Shown here in pieces: positions 42,147 to 49,395 of a stretch of DNA of 64,000 nucleotides. The notes under the pieces are model-generated. The model searched no databases. It saw only the letters and a list, made by a program, of their open reading frames with translations, and had not been told where the DNA came from. The stretch is from a virus: the IMG/VR virus record IMGVR_UViG_3300032289_002472, positions 1 to 64,000 of that record; one strand, 5' to 3'. A program made the translations under genes and the position numbers. Position 1 is the stretch's first letter. Each line of letters starts with the position of its first letter.

Positions 42147-42508
42147 ACTTCTTTTATTGATAAATCAGGGTTTTCAAAAATGTTGCCCACAACTTCTATA
42201 GTCTCGGGCATAATTTTATCTAGTATTTGAAACTGATGCTTTGTTCCAAAATAGAATCCAGCATATTCTTCATCATAGAATACTTCTTGGTTTCCCCACT
42301 GGACAACGTCTACATCACTACTGTCTATCGTATAGTCACAAGAAAATGTAATGAGGTCACCTTCATAGACATCTTTTCCATTTTTATCTATGAGCCCCGT
42401 GAACTGTTGAATAATTCCTGGAATACCTGAATTGGTTCCTTCGTAGATATCAAAGTATTTAAATTGCCTGCTAAAGGTCAACCAAACTCTAAATTTTAGT
42501 TTTCTCAT
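42143..42508 (-). CDS. YopX-family protein
   Basis: A 121-residue protein starting MRKLKFRVW, with FTGLIDKNGKDVYEGDLI and a C-terminal IEVVGNIFENPDL, the standard YopX domain seen in many phages. Its biochemical role is unknown. Overlaps by four bases with the phosphoesterase gene and by 20 with 42489-43007. Confidence 0.8.
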   Translation of the reverse strand: MRKLKFRVWLTFSRQFKYFDIYEGTNSGIPGIIQQFTGLIDKNGKDVYEGDLITFSCDYTIDSSDVDVVQWGNQEVFYDEEYAGFYFGTKHQFQILDKIMPETIEVVGNIFENPDLSIKEV

Positions 42509-43007
42509 TTCTGCTTTCTAGTTGTTTTATTAACTGATTGATTAGCTCGTCCTGAGCCATTCTTTCTCTGCGCAATTTGGTGACTACCTCTCGTGCCCTA
42601 TATAAAGCCTTTTCTGTTTCAGTAATCTCTGGCTTGTCGGATAAAGCTTTTTCTAGTTCGACAAGATTATTATTTTCAATATCTTCGAGCGATTGATTAA
42701 ATGATTCTGGAATATTTTCAAACACATCCCCAATTACTTCTATATCCCATGTAGTCGTCGAAACAGTATCACCACAAGAATCACAGGGCTCTCTATCGTA
42801 TTCATAATCTGTATACTCAAAGATATTAACAATAGACATAAGATCTATTTGTTTGGTTCTATATTGTTCTTTTATCTTTAGCAAAAGATAGTCTAGGATT
42901 TCATCTTGTTCTTCTTGAGAAATCTCATTTAGATCTTTGTCGTTTACTGTGACCCCTCCAGCAATACACCCTTGGGTTTCAACTATCCTGAATTTTAGTT
43001 TTCTCAT
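42489..43007 (-). CDS. YopX-like tail with a different middle domain
   Basis: A 172-residue protein that also begins MRKLKFR and has IEVIGDVFENIPESF, the YopX end pattern, at about 111-125. Its central part is unrelated (EISQEEQDEILDYLLLKIKE) and contains PCDSCGDTVS, a CxxC pair. The C-terminus is a coiled coil. It looks like a YopX paralogue whose core was replaced. Confidence 0.55.
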   Translation of the reverse strand: MRKLKFRIVETQGCIAGGVTVNDKDLNEISQEEQDEILDYLLLKIKEQYRTKQIDLMSIVNIFEYTDYEYDREPCDSCGDTVSTTTWDIEVIGDVFENIPESFNQSLEDIENNNLVELEKALSDKPEITETEKALYRAREVVTKLRRERMAQDELINQLIKQLESRNEKTKI

Positions 43008-43013
43008 TTGTAT

Positions 43014-43256
43014 TTATTGGTGTTTGTTGAAGAATTCTAGGAACTTGCTTATGGGAAATACATTGTTAATGGACATACCCTGTTCAGTAATCCAGACAAC
43101 GCGAATCCACTCTGCAGAAAAATAAACGTCAATCAACTGCAAATTAAAACAAAACTGTGATTCAAATTCTTCTATGTTGTCTTGTATGCAGTCTTCCCAA
43201 GCTTTAAGCCCAGTTATCGTAGGATTATTGCTTGAGCGATTCCAACGTTTCTTTGG
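43014..43256 (-). CDS. Small protein, unknown function
   Basis: An 80-residue protein from MPKKRWNRSSNNPTITGLKA. Longer starts overlap the preceding gene heavily. The C-terminus has alternating hydrophobic strands (LIDVYFSAEWIRVVWI). Start not certain. Confidence 0.45.
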   Translation of the reverse strand, partial: PKKRWNRSSNNPTITGLKAWEDCIQDNIEEFESQFCFNLQLIDVYFSAEWIRVVWITEQGMSINNVFPISKFLEFFNKHQ

Positions 43257-43509
43257 CATACTTGATAACCAACTTGATAAATTCTGCGCTTGGCTCATCG
43301 TTTTCTCCATTGATCCAAGCTTCACAGTCTTCCACAATTAGTTCAAGGGCTCTACGCATCTTTCCATTTTTTTTATTTAACTCATCAAGCCTTTGAGCTC
43401 CCTCTAGGATAGCAGTATTTGCTATTCCATCTTCAGATTCAATTTCATTAGAAAGAATCTTCAACGCATGAATTAATATTTCTGTTTTAGTTCTAATTGC
43501 TGTTTCCAT
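43225..43509 (-). CDS. Helical protein, unknown function
   Basis: A 94-residue helical protein. It overlaps both neighbours by 17-32 bases. No family is recognised. Confidence 0.5.
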   Translation of the reverse strand: METAIRTKTEILIHALKILSNEIESEDGIANTAILEGAQRLDELNKKNGKMRRALELIVEDCEAWINGENDEPSAEFIKLVIKYAKETLESLKQ

Positions 43510-43822
43510 TAATATCTTTTTTAACTTCGTCTAATTGTTGTCGAACCATATAAGATTCTTGAAGATAAGACTGTGCTACTTCTAAGAGGTCTCTAAGTTC
43601 AGTACGCAGGTTATTGGCATAAACTGTGGCCCTATTAACGTCTTCTCTAGTTTTATCTATTCCAACTCGCAGCTCGCTAATATGAAATATTGCGGTATCC
43701 AAGAGCGACATCAAACTATCTTCATCGCTCGGCAACTCTTTTGATTTTACCTTTATTACAGCTTCAAGTAACTCAGGTACACTCATATAATCTTTTTTTG
43801 TTATTTCTTGTTCTGTGCTCAT
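43493..43822 (-). CDS. Helical protein, unknown function
   Basis: A 109-residue all-helical protein with a coiled-coil C-terminal half (VNRATVYANNLRTELRDLLE). Confidence 0.5.
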   Translation of the reverse strand: MSTEQEITKKDYMSVPELLEAVIKVKSKELPSDEDSLMSLLDTAIFHISELRVGIDKTREDVNRATVYANNLRTELRDLLEVAQSYLQESYMVRQQLDEVKKDINGNSN

Positions 43823-43837
43823 AATTTTTATGATTTT

Positions 43838-44038
43838 CTAAGAGGACATATAGTCACGAACTATCTTTAAAGCCTTTAAATACTTAGAGTGGCTCTCAAG
43901 ATCTTCTTTCTGAAACCATTGAAGTTTCTTTTTTCTTTTCAACTCTTGAATGTCTTTTGAGATGCCCTTAATTTCTGTCTTTAAGTGCTCAAAAACAATT
44001 TTGTCGACCATCTCATAATCGTTTATTTCAATTTTCAT
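43838..44038 (-). CDS. Small helical basic protein
   Basis: A 66-residue protein with a central basic run (ELKRKKKLQWFQKEDLE). Overlaps the 44035-44253 gene by four bases. Confidence 0.5.
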   Translation of the reverse strand: MKIEINDYEMVDKIVFEHLKTEIKGISKDIQELKRKKKLQWFQKEDLESHSKYLKALKIVRDYMSS

Positions 44039-44253
44039 TTTTTCTTTTTAGATGTTTCTTTTTGAAGCCTGTCGTGAAGTTTAAAGGTTTTCTTATTTAT
44101 TACTTGAAATGTCTTGTACAATTCTTTGTCAATAAAACAAGAATAGTTGTCTCCAAGATCTTGAGAGATATTAATGTCACCGACTAATTCGAGAGCAATA
44201 TCTCTAAGCTCGTCAAAAGCATCATCCAATTTTTGATTTGTTGTCTTTTTCAT
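44035..44253 (-). CDS. Small helical protein next to array 2
   Basis: A 72-residue protein with a basic tail (RLQKETSKKKK). It begins 28 bases left of array 2, so in the leftward direction it is the first gene after the array, as 4316-4786 is after array 1. Unknown function. Confidence 0.5.
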   Translation of the reverse strand: MKKTTNQKLDDAFDELRDIALELVGDINISQDLGDNYSCFIDKELYKTFQVINKKTFKLHDRLQKETSKKKK

Positions 44254-44280
44254 AATGTTTAATTAACGCTCTTCCTTAAT

Positions 44281-44758
44281 GGGTTTCTGGAGGAAAATGG
44301 CTCACTTTCTTGGGCTGGTTGTCTTTGTTGACCTGGTTCACTACACAAACATGGGTTACTTGGATTTTTTGATTAGCTGAATTCCTCTGGATTTCTACTG
44401 CCACAATGGCTCACTTGATAGATGTGGTTTGATGATGTTCAATGGTTCACTGGCTCTGTGTGGTTGTCTAGCTTTCGATGGTTAACTGGCGATCTTTGGG
44501 TATCTTGACTTACCGTGGTTCACTCTCATGCAGCGGGTGTCTAACGAATTCTGGTTAACTAATGTTCATCGGGTGTCTATCATCCACAGGTTCACTTATT
44601 CATAATGGGTTTCTAAAAACCAATGGTTCACTGGACCGGTCTGGGTTTCTCATTTGAGATGGTTCACTGATCTTCAGTGGGTGTCTACTTCATTTTGGTT
44701 CGCTGTCGTAATCTGGGTGTCTGCGATGCTGTGGCTCACTATGTCGTGTTGGGTGTCT
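44281..44758. repeat. TIGR-like array 2: about 13 units of 36 nt, more divergent boxes
   Basis: GGGTTTCT-type boxes occur at 44281, 44317, 44353, 44389, 44426, 44462, 44498, 44535, 44571, 44607, 44643, 44679, 44715 and 44751. GGTTCACT-type boxes lie 18 nt between them (44299 to 44733). Spacing is 18 nt except for two 19-nt steps (before 44408 and 44517). Boxes vary more than in array 1 (GGGTGTCT five times, GGTTGTCT, GGCTCACT, GGTTAACT, GATTAGCT). The variable 10-base segments differ from those of array 1. It lies between minus-strand genes. It may be an older or decaying array, or one with relaxed box constraints. Confidence 0.8.
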
Positions 44759-44779
44759 TATGATACAAGGTAAATTAAA

Positions 44780-45007
44780 TTAATGAGAGCAGCTACGAAT
44801 TGGACCATTACAACTTTCGCACCAATTAATAATGTCCGATACTCTTTGTTGCTCTGCTTGACTAAGGGGTCTCCCTGAGTCCATTTTTTCCATGGCACTC
44901 TCAAACACCCCATCTGTCTTTTTGTTGTTGCCCCCACTTGCCATAATAGCAATGAAAGCCAAAAACATTCCTGCGAACAGGAAGTATTTAATGTTTTCTT
45001 CGTTCAT
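44780..45007 (-). CDS. Small single-TM protein with Cys motif
   Basis: A 75-residue protein: N-terminal TM (YFLFAGMFLAFIAIMASGG), then a cytoplasmic or periplasmic tail ending NWCESCNGPIRSCSH with a CxxC plus C. It lies 22 bases right of array 2. Confidence 0.55.
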   Translation of the reverse strand: MNEENIKYFLFAGMFLAFIAIMASGGNNKKTDGVFESAMEKMDSGRPLSQAEQQRVSDIINWCESCNGPIRSCSH

Positions 45008-45011
45008 GTGT

Positions 45012-45149
45012 TTATTGTATGTCGTGCAATTCTCTTAAAATATCCTCTATGTATTCTTCCCACTCCTCTTTTGTGATAAGCACTTCATGGCCTTCACACA
45101 AGATGTCGTGGATCTCTTTGAGGAGATCGTCAGAGATGTTTAGCTTCAT
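45012..45149 (-). CDS. 45-residue acidic helical protein
   Basis: The protein starts MKLNISDDLLKEIHDILCEG at ATG 45147-45149 and ends TAA at 45012-45014. The start overlaps the upstream stop as TAATG. Two amphipathic helices with Glu-rich C-terminus. Unknown function. Confidence 0.6.
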   Translation of the reverse strand: MKLNISDDLLKEIHDILCEGHEVLITKEEWEEYIEDILRELHDIQ

Positions 45150-45499
45150 TAAAGCTTGGTAACGTAACTAAGACGGTAAAAAGCCATAGACTCTTTAGCG
45201 TCCACATCAACGAACTTTCCAGAAGAGTTGTCTTTTGAGATAGTTGTCCATTCTCCTGACTCAAGCGACAAGCACTTTTGGATATTTACAGGGTGACTGT
45301 ATCCAGTCCAAGTAATAGTGGTATACCCATCCTTGTGACTAATAAAAGTCTTGGGTGGAGTTACACTAAGGCTCTGAACCGATACAGGCCAATAAATATC
45401 CTGTCTGGGTTGAATCCTTGTTGAGTAGTGGTTGACCAGCAAAAAGCTGGCAATTAATAGCGTAATAAATGCTAAGTATTTTCTAATTTCTAGTTCCAT
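45149..45499 (-). CDS. Membrane-anchored protein with Verrucomicrobiota-style C-terminal domain
   Basis: A 116-residue protein. A TM segment (YLAFITLLIASFLLVNHY at about 8-25) is followed by a beta-rich domain ending SGEWTTISKDNSS, GKFVDVDAKES and MAFYRLSYV. This order (W-T-x-I, G-x-F-x-D, FYR) recalls a repeat found at the ends of secreted proteins of Verrucomicrobiota. The link is from memory, not from a search. Confidence 0.5.
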   Translation of the reverse strand: MELEIRKYLAFITLLIASFLLVNHYSTRIQPRQDIYWPVSVQSLSVTPPKTFISHKDGYTTITWTGYSHPVNIQKCLSLESGEWTTISKDNSSGKFVDVDAKESMAFYRLSYVTKL

Positions 45500-45511
45500 G
45501 GTGTTATTTTT

Positions 45512-45604
45512 TTAGTATTGGTAGTTCAGCCATAAAAGGCCCAACACTGAATAGATAATGATGGCTACTATGGCTACATAATATTTGTTAATTTTTGTTT
45601 TCAT
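45512..45604 (-). CDS. 30-residue single-TM peptide
   Basis: MKTKINKYYVAIVAIIIYSV continues to end in GLLWLNYQY; ATG 45602-45604, TAA 45512-45514. It is hydrophobic with a basic start. It lies between a membrane protein gene and array 3a. Small but well formed. Confidence 0.45.
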   Translation of the reverse strand: MKTKINKYYVAIVAIIIYSVLGLLWLNYQY

Positions 45605-45611
45605 AATTAAT

Positions 45612-45673
45612 GGGACACTTCACAATCTTGGGTTACTTGCGACTGGTGGTTCGCTGAAGCGGACTGGTTTTCT
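45612..45673. repeat. TIGR-like array 3a (short)
   Basis: Boxes GGGACACT (45612), GGGTTACT (45630), GGTTCGCT (45648) and GGTTTTCT (45666) are spaced exactly 18 nt. They follow the two-box alternation of arrays 1 and 2 but with degenerate first boxes. A trailing GGCTTTTG at 45684 may be a further decayed box. Confidence 0.6.
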
Positions 45674-45783
45674 AGCCTGTGGTGGCTTTTGTCGTTATAA
45701 ATGCGACGTCAAATTTATAACAAGTTCTAAGTATTTCTAGCTACTTTAAGTTAGAAATTAATATAGAATCACTAACAATATCT

Positions 45784-45936
45784 GGGTATCTTTCGTTCAT
45801 CGGTTCACTTTACGGAACGTGGTTTTCTAGGACGTACTGGTTCACTCGATCTGACTGGGTTTATGGGCATCGGTGGTTCACTCTTCAACTCTGGTTTACT
45901 TGGGCTTTTTGGTTCGCTGGGCACCCGTGGTTGTCT
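45784..45936. repeat. TIGR-like array 3b
   Basis: Nine boxes alternate at 45784 (GGGTATCT), 45802, 45821, 45839, 45857, 45875, 45893, 45911 and 45929 (GGTTGTCT). GGTTCACT is kept at 45802, 45839 and 45875. Steps are 18 nt with one 19-nt step. Array 3a and 3b are separated by 110 nt with short hairpins (GTCG...CGAC, TTTCTA/TAGAAA). Confidence 0.7.
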
Positions 45937-46064
45937 TTTATTTTTAAGCAAGGTTTTATAAAACCTTAAAAATAAAGCAGTTATGTATTCAGACATGTCT
46001 GAAGATGCAACTGCTTTAAATTGAACTACTTACAAAAAGTAATATTAAACTTTTGTAAGTAGTT
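45937..46064. other. Three strong hairpins flanking array 3b
   Basis: Hairpin 1: TTTATTTTT/AAAAATAAA with inner palindrome AAGGTTTTATAAAACCTT (45937-45977). Hairpin 2: AAAGCAGTT/AACTGCTTT with inner TTCAGACATGTCTGAA (45974-46017). Hairpin 3: AACTACTTACAAAA/TTTTGTAAGTAGTT (46024-46064). Together they suggest terminators or processing signals between the 46078-46431 gene and the array. Confidence 0.6.
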
Positions 46065-46077
46065 TATTTTAAAGTAT

Positions 46078-46431
46078 TTATTCAGTAGGAATATCAATTC
46101 CAAGCCTCATTGACCGAAATTTATCTAAACTTTCCTTAGCTGAATCTATCACTGGAATAGTCTCTACGCTTTCGTTTGTAGCTAAAAGCTCAATCATGCT
46201 CTTAAGGTCACTTGCTAACATATATGCAGCTTTCTTCCAGTTATCGGCTTCTGTCTCTTGCCTTTGAAGCTCCGCCAGCCGATCCATTGCTGTCATGTCG
46301 ACAATTGGTTCGTTATCTTTTTTTAGTATTTCCGAAACAAGTACCGACAAGTTTTCGGTAGTTTGTTCCAACTTTGATTCAAGCTCCTTAACTTCTTCGT
46401 TAAGTTGCTCTACTTCGTTTTCTTTTTTCAT
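46078..46431 (-). CDS. Coiled-coil protein, unknown function
   Basis: A 117-residue protein. N-terminal coiled coil (EVEQLNEEVKELESKLEQ), then a helical body. It lies to the right of the three hairpins and arrays 3b/3a. Not recognisable as a Tas (Nop-domain) protein. Confidence 0.5.
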   Translation of the reverse strand: MKKENEVEQLNEEVKELESKLEQTTENLSVLVSEILKKDNEPIVDMTAMDRLAELQRQETEADNWKKAAYMLASDLKSMIELLATNESVETIPVIDSAKESLDKFRSMRLGIDIPTE

Positions 46432-46469
46432 GAATTATTAATTAAAACATATTTTAATACAAAAGTGAA

Positions 46470-46507
46470 GAGGGGATAGCTACGGCGCAAACAATAGCTA
46501 TCCCCTC
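46470..46507 (-). terminator. 13-bp perfect hairpin, possible terminator
   Basis: GAGGGGATAGCTA pairs with TAGCTATCCCCTC around 12 nt. A T-poor stretch follows on the minus strand (TTCACTTTTG), so the terminator call is uncertain. The surrounding 46432-46528 has no other feature. Confidence 0.5.
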
Positions 46508-46528
46508 AATGCAGGCAGTCTTTTACAC

Positions 46529-46591
46529 TTACTTTTCATGTGTCAAACCAATAACACATTTACCCATAAGTGCCGACTGAAGTTCCCACAT
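46529..46591 (-). CDS. 20-residue ORF coupled to 46591-47331
   Basis: ATG 46589-46591 overlaps the upstream stop as TGATG, and the ORF ends at TAA 46529-46531. It encodes MWELQSALMGKCVIGLTHEK. The coupling is suggestive, but such a short ORF could be chance. Confidence 0.3.
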   Translation of the reverse strand: MWELQSALMGKCVIGLTHEK

Positions 46592-47331
46592 CAAACTATT
46601 TGTTTAGGTAATCTAGCTTGATTAGCTATCAACAAATTTTTCACTTTAGTGCTACCAAAAAATGCCAACTCAGAGAGCGTCTGAGCCTGCTTTCGGTAAT
46701 TAAGGGCACTTGTCCTATTTCTAGGTTTTAGCCCAATTGTTCTAGGCTTTGACAATATAGAAACCATACTCTTGTTTAAAAGAGGTCCATTATTGTGATA
46801 AAGATCAAGGACTCTATCTATCCACAGTACTTTCTCGCTGTGGTTCTTGGGAAGTATAAGTAACATTCTAGATGCCTTTGCCCATCTAGTGCCCCCATAT
46901 TGATCTTCCCAGGAAACACTCTTGAATGAATCTGCTATCTCTTCAAAGCTCCACTCAAGGGGAAGCTTAAAGACTTGCCGTAAGAACTGAAACTGATTGC
47001 GATACTTTTCTGGAAGATCCTCATACTCTTCAAATAATCCATTCTTGTTTACTTTAAATAAAACATTAACGGCTTTTGAAAGTCTTTTGAGTTTTTTAGA
47101 ACGACCTAAAAGGCCCTTACTGTTTAAATGTCTAAACTCTCTGAGTACGGCGTATTGTAAGGCACTCAACACCATTTCATAGAGTTCATCGACAATTTTC
47201 ACACATGTCTCAGAAACTCTTCTGCCTTTGTTAGCATAGTTCAATGTGGATTCTCCGCAGAATACGTCTAGGGCGGTAATAACATAAAAATCAAAAAAAG
47301 TTTTTAATACATTAATGTTATGATTGGTCAT
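46591..47331 (-). CDS. Basic helical protein of unknown function near the arrays
   Basis: A 246-residue protein from MTNHNINVLKTFFDFYVITA. It is helical and basic, with GLLGRSKKLKRLSKA at about 75-90 and a repeat of Arg/Lys near the C-terminus (KPRTIGLKPRNRTSAL). I looked for a Nop-domain signature or RuvC/HNH catalytic residues typical of Tas proteins and see none. It is the largest uncharacterised protein near the 44281-45936 arrays. Confidence 0.55.
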   Translation of the reverse strand: MTNHNINVLKTFFDFYVITALDVFCGESTLNYANKGRRVSETCVKIVDELYEMVLSALQYAVLREFRHLNSKGLLGRSKKLKRLSKAVNVLFKVNKNGLFEEYEDLPEKYRNQFQFLRQVFKLPLEWSFEEIADSFKSVSWEDQYGGTRWAKASRMLLILPKNHSEKVLWIDRVLDLYHNNGPLLNKSMVSILSKPRTIGLKPRNRTSALNYRKQAQTLSELAFFGSTKVKNLLIANQARLPKQIV

Positions 47332-47557
47332 CTTTCTTAATTTCATCTCCGTGATCTATATCTCGATAGGTCAGCCCCTCTATCTCTGCAAGTTTTCGAT
47401 AGCAGGAAAATAGTTCAGCTTGCTGTTCCCTAAGGCGGTTAGCTGCCGTTACCAAAAGAAATATTCCCTTAGGTTCTAGAACGTTCTCAAGCACTTTAGC
47501 AATGGTCTCAAGAGCTTCTGACAGTTCACCTACCTTAACGGAACTAAGATCATTCAT
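47318..47557 (-). CDS. Small helical protein, unknown function
   Basis: A 79-residue helical protein starting MNDLSSVKVGELSEALETIA. Overlaps both neighbours. No family is recognised. Confidence 0.5.
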   Translation of the reverse strand: MNDLSSVKVGELSEALETIAKVLENVLEPKGIFLLVTAANRLREQQAELFSCYRKLAEIEGLTYRDIDHGDEIKKDDQS

Positions 47558-48074
47558 TGCAAGAATCTTCCGAAACCGTCACTTTTTTCCTATTGTTGAA
47601 ATAACTAGAACCATAGTGAACAAAGATTTCTTGATCAGCTTTAATTGATTTTCTAGCCACTACATCTCCAATAAGGTTTGCATAATTAAACTTCCATTCA
47701 GTATTGGGGTCGTCTTGATGGTTGTAGATCATCCCGTACCCCAAGACCATAAACATGTGGTGTCCATGAATCTTGCAGCTCATACACTGACACCCTTTGT
47801 CGCTATATAAGTATTTAGTAATTTGTGGATCTCCATGATACTTGCTGCGCCAAGTCATTTGTATCATTGGACATCTTTCAATCAACTCACCAGCTTCGAT
47901 ATCTTCAGTGGCAAAAACTCCCAACCCCATTTGTGGGCTAGACATTCTTACAACTATTTTTTTGGGCTGAGAGTATTCGTTTTTTTCGAACCTCTCGTTT
48001 GGATTAAACTCAGGAGCTTTTTCCTCAGAAGGTTCGGACTTTGAAACTAATGTTTGTGTGTCTACGTTTTCCAT
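47550..48074 (-). CDS. SET-domain protein (lysine methyltransferase fold)
   Basis: A 174-residue protein from MENVDTQTLVSKSEPSEEKA. The SET core runs GLGVFATEDIEAGELIE, a CQCMSCKIHGHH zinc-like insert, GMIYNHQDDPN (the NHS/NH-like site) and IKADQEIFVHYGSSYF (the catalytic Tyr region). It methylates protein lysines in known relatives. SET proteins in phages are uncommon. The target is unknown. Confidence 0.7.
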   Translation of the reverse strand: MENVDTQTLVSKSEPSEEKAPEFNPNERFEKNEYSQPKKIVVRMSSPQMGLGVFATEDIEAGELIERCPMIQMTWRSKYHGDPQITKYLYSDKGCQCMSCKIHGHHMFMVLGYGMIYNHQDDPNTEWKFNYANLIGDVVARKSIKADQEIFVHYGSSYFNNRKKVTVSEDSCNE

Positions 48075-48079
48075 ATTTT

Positions 48080-48439
48080 TTACCACCAAGAGTCATAATA
48101 GACATTGTATCCACTTTCAATAGATTCTTTTGCCTTTTTAATGAAGTCTAGGTCATGTTTTTTCTCTTCATTATCTCCAAGGCTGTTTCCAAAAAAGAAC
48201 CCAGCAGTTTTGGGCAATATATCATTTTCAATGGCTTTTTTAAGATCATTAAGGTCATCTTCAAATAGCTGAAGAGGGACGCAATTGAATGAATCTTTAC
48301 CCCCTCTCTCTATATAAAGTTCCTCCATCCAACCATGAAGGTTGGGGTGCTTTCTCCAATAACTAATTTCTTCTTTATTGGCCTCAGCAAAATTAGTCTC
48401 AGAAGCTTTTACTCTGTATGCGTATTGATCTAATCCCAT
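48080..48439 (-). CDS. MGLDQYAY-type phage protein
   Basis: A 119-residue protein starting MGLDQYAYRVKASE. Small proteins with this start are widespread in phages and are of unknown function. It has ISYWRKHPNLHGWMEELY. Its ATG overlaps the TAG of the preceding small gene (48430-48579). Confidence 0.65.
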   Translation of the reverse strand: MGLDQYAYRVKASETNFAEANKEEISYWRKHPNLHGWMEELYIERGGKDSFNCVPLQLFEDDLNDLKKAIENDILPKTAGFFFGNSLGDNEEKKHDLDFIKKAKESIESGYNVYYDSWW

Positions 48440-48579
48440 AACGTTAATAATTTGGTTGATTGATGACAGAAAGGACAAAGCTCAAGGTTGGGCTCTGCTG
48501 GCTTACAGTAAAAGTAAATACCAACAGAAACCACAACCAGAGCAAATGCCCACCATATCAAGGCAGGCTTTGATTTCAT
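48430..48579 (-). CDS. 49-residue TM peptide with CPFC motif
   Basis: It begins MKSKPALIWWAFALVVVSVG at ATG 48577-48579 and ends TAG 48430-48432. It has one TM helix then PNLELCPFCHQS, a CxxC with His. The stop overlaps the next start. Small but with a clear gene-like pattern. Confidence 0.5.
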   Translation of the reverse strand: MKSKPALIWWAFALVVVSVGIYFYCKPAEPNLELCPFCHQSTKLLTLWD

Positions 48580-48854
48580 CCCTTGTAGTTTGGGCCATTA
48601 ATTGTTTGCATAGCCCACTCAACCCCAGACTCCCATCCATTCAAAAAGAGTGTTTTAGGCTCTGATGAAATAAAGAAGCTGGGTGTGATAGCCAAGTACT
48701 CAAGCCAAGCATCCTTACAAGCAGCGCTAGCTCCTTTTGGGAGAGTGCTATTGCTCTTAGGTTTTGAAGCTTTTTTCTTTGAGGCTGGTTTAATTGCCGC
48801 CTTACATCGGTAGCTCGTGCTTGAACCTTGGAGTTTCTTCTTCGTCGCTTTCAT
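48576..48854 (-). CDS. Small basic protein with Trp-rich end
   Basis: A 92-residue protein from MKATKKKLQGSSTSYRCKAA (48854; longer starts overlap the neighbour). It has a basic N-terminus (KKKASKPKSNSTLP) and a globular end with AWLEYLAITPSFF and GWESGVEWAMQ. Confidence 0.45.
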   Translation of the reverse strand: MKATKKKLQGSSTSYRCKAAIKPASKKKASKPKSNSTLPKGASAACKDAWLEYLAITPSFFISSEPKTLFLNGWESGVEWAMQTINGPNYKG

Positions 48855-49089
48855 TTGTTTCGGTAGGTGTTTCTTTCTTTTTAACATAAGACCAATTCCC
48901 AATAATAGGACCCTTCTTTCCGGCTTCACGATCTTCTTTACTTACATCTTGAACAATGAATCCATTGTTGCCGTATTGATTGGTACCTTCTCTGTTTTCA
49001 AACATTGCACCAAAGAGCCAAACTCCTTGCTCTCCATCCAATAAAAGTTTTTTGTCTACCTTACTTAAGTTTATTTTATATTTTACCAT
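48802..49089 (-). CDS. Small protein, unknown function
   Basis: A 95-residue protein from MVKYKINLSKVDKKLLLDGE. Beta-rich, followed by an acidic tail (TPTETNESDEEETPRF). Start is preceded by AAACAACAACAAAACT, resembling the leader boxes of the 300-6200 region. Confidence 0.5.
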   Translation of the reverse strand: MVKYKINLSKVDKKLLLDGEQGVWLFGAMFENREGTNQYGNNGFIVQDVSKEDREAGKKGPIIGNWSYVKKKETPTETNESDEEETPRFKHELPM

Positions 49090-49124
49090 CATAGTTTTGT
49101 TGTTGTTTATGTGTTGTTGTTGAG

Positions 49125-49195
49125 AGCGGGATGACGGAATCGAACCGACGTCTCCTGTTTGGAAGACAGGGGTTTTACCATTAAACTAATCCCGC
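49125..49195 (-). tRNA. tRNA-Gly (UCC)
   Basis: Acceptor GCGGGAT/ATCCCGC. The anticodon stem CCTGT/ACAGG encloses CTTCCAA, giving TCC. The T-loop is TTCGATT. CCA is not encoded. Confidence 0.9.
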
Positions 49196-49201
49196 AAGTT
49201 T

Positions 49202-49237
49202 TGTGGCTCGAATGCTGACTGTTACACCACGGGCCAC
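49202..49237 (-). pseudogene. tRNA remnant with internal deletion
   Basis: The minus strand reads GTGGCCCGTGGTGTAACAG, then a short gap, then TTCGAGCCACA. The first part looks like an acceptor plus D-arm and the second like a T-loop plus 3' acceptor (GTGGC with GCCAC), with the anticodon arm lost. It lies seven bases right of tRNA-Gly. Confidence 0.55.
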
Positions 49238-49238
49238 A

Positions 49239-49382
49239 TTAAAATCCTAAAAGTCTCTTTAACAAAAAAATCATTACCCATCCCATAAAAAAGAACCATC
49301 CCATTACCCATACAAAAAGAGTAATGTACACAGCTCTTACTATTAATAAGTCTTTCTTGTTTAGTTTTCCACTAGAATTCAT
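49239..49382 (-). CDS. 47-residue membrane peptide
   Basis: It starts MNSSGKLNKKDLLIVRAVYI at ATG 49380-49382 and ends TAA at 49239-49241. Nearly all of it after residue 15 is hydrophobic and aromatic (VWVMGWFFFMGWVMIFLL). It is the third tiny membrane protein in the window and lies between two tRNAs. Confidence 0.5.
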   Translation of the reverse strand: MNSSGKLNKKDLLIVRAVYITLFVWVMGWFFFMGWVMIFLLKRLLGF

Positions 49383-49395
49383 TTTTTATATTAAA

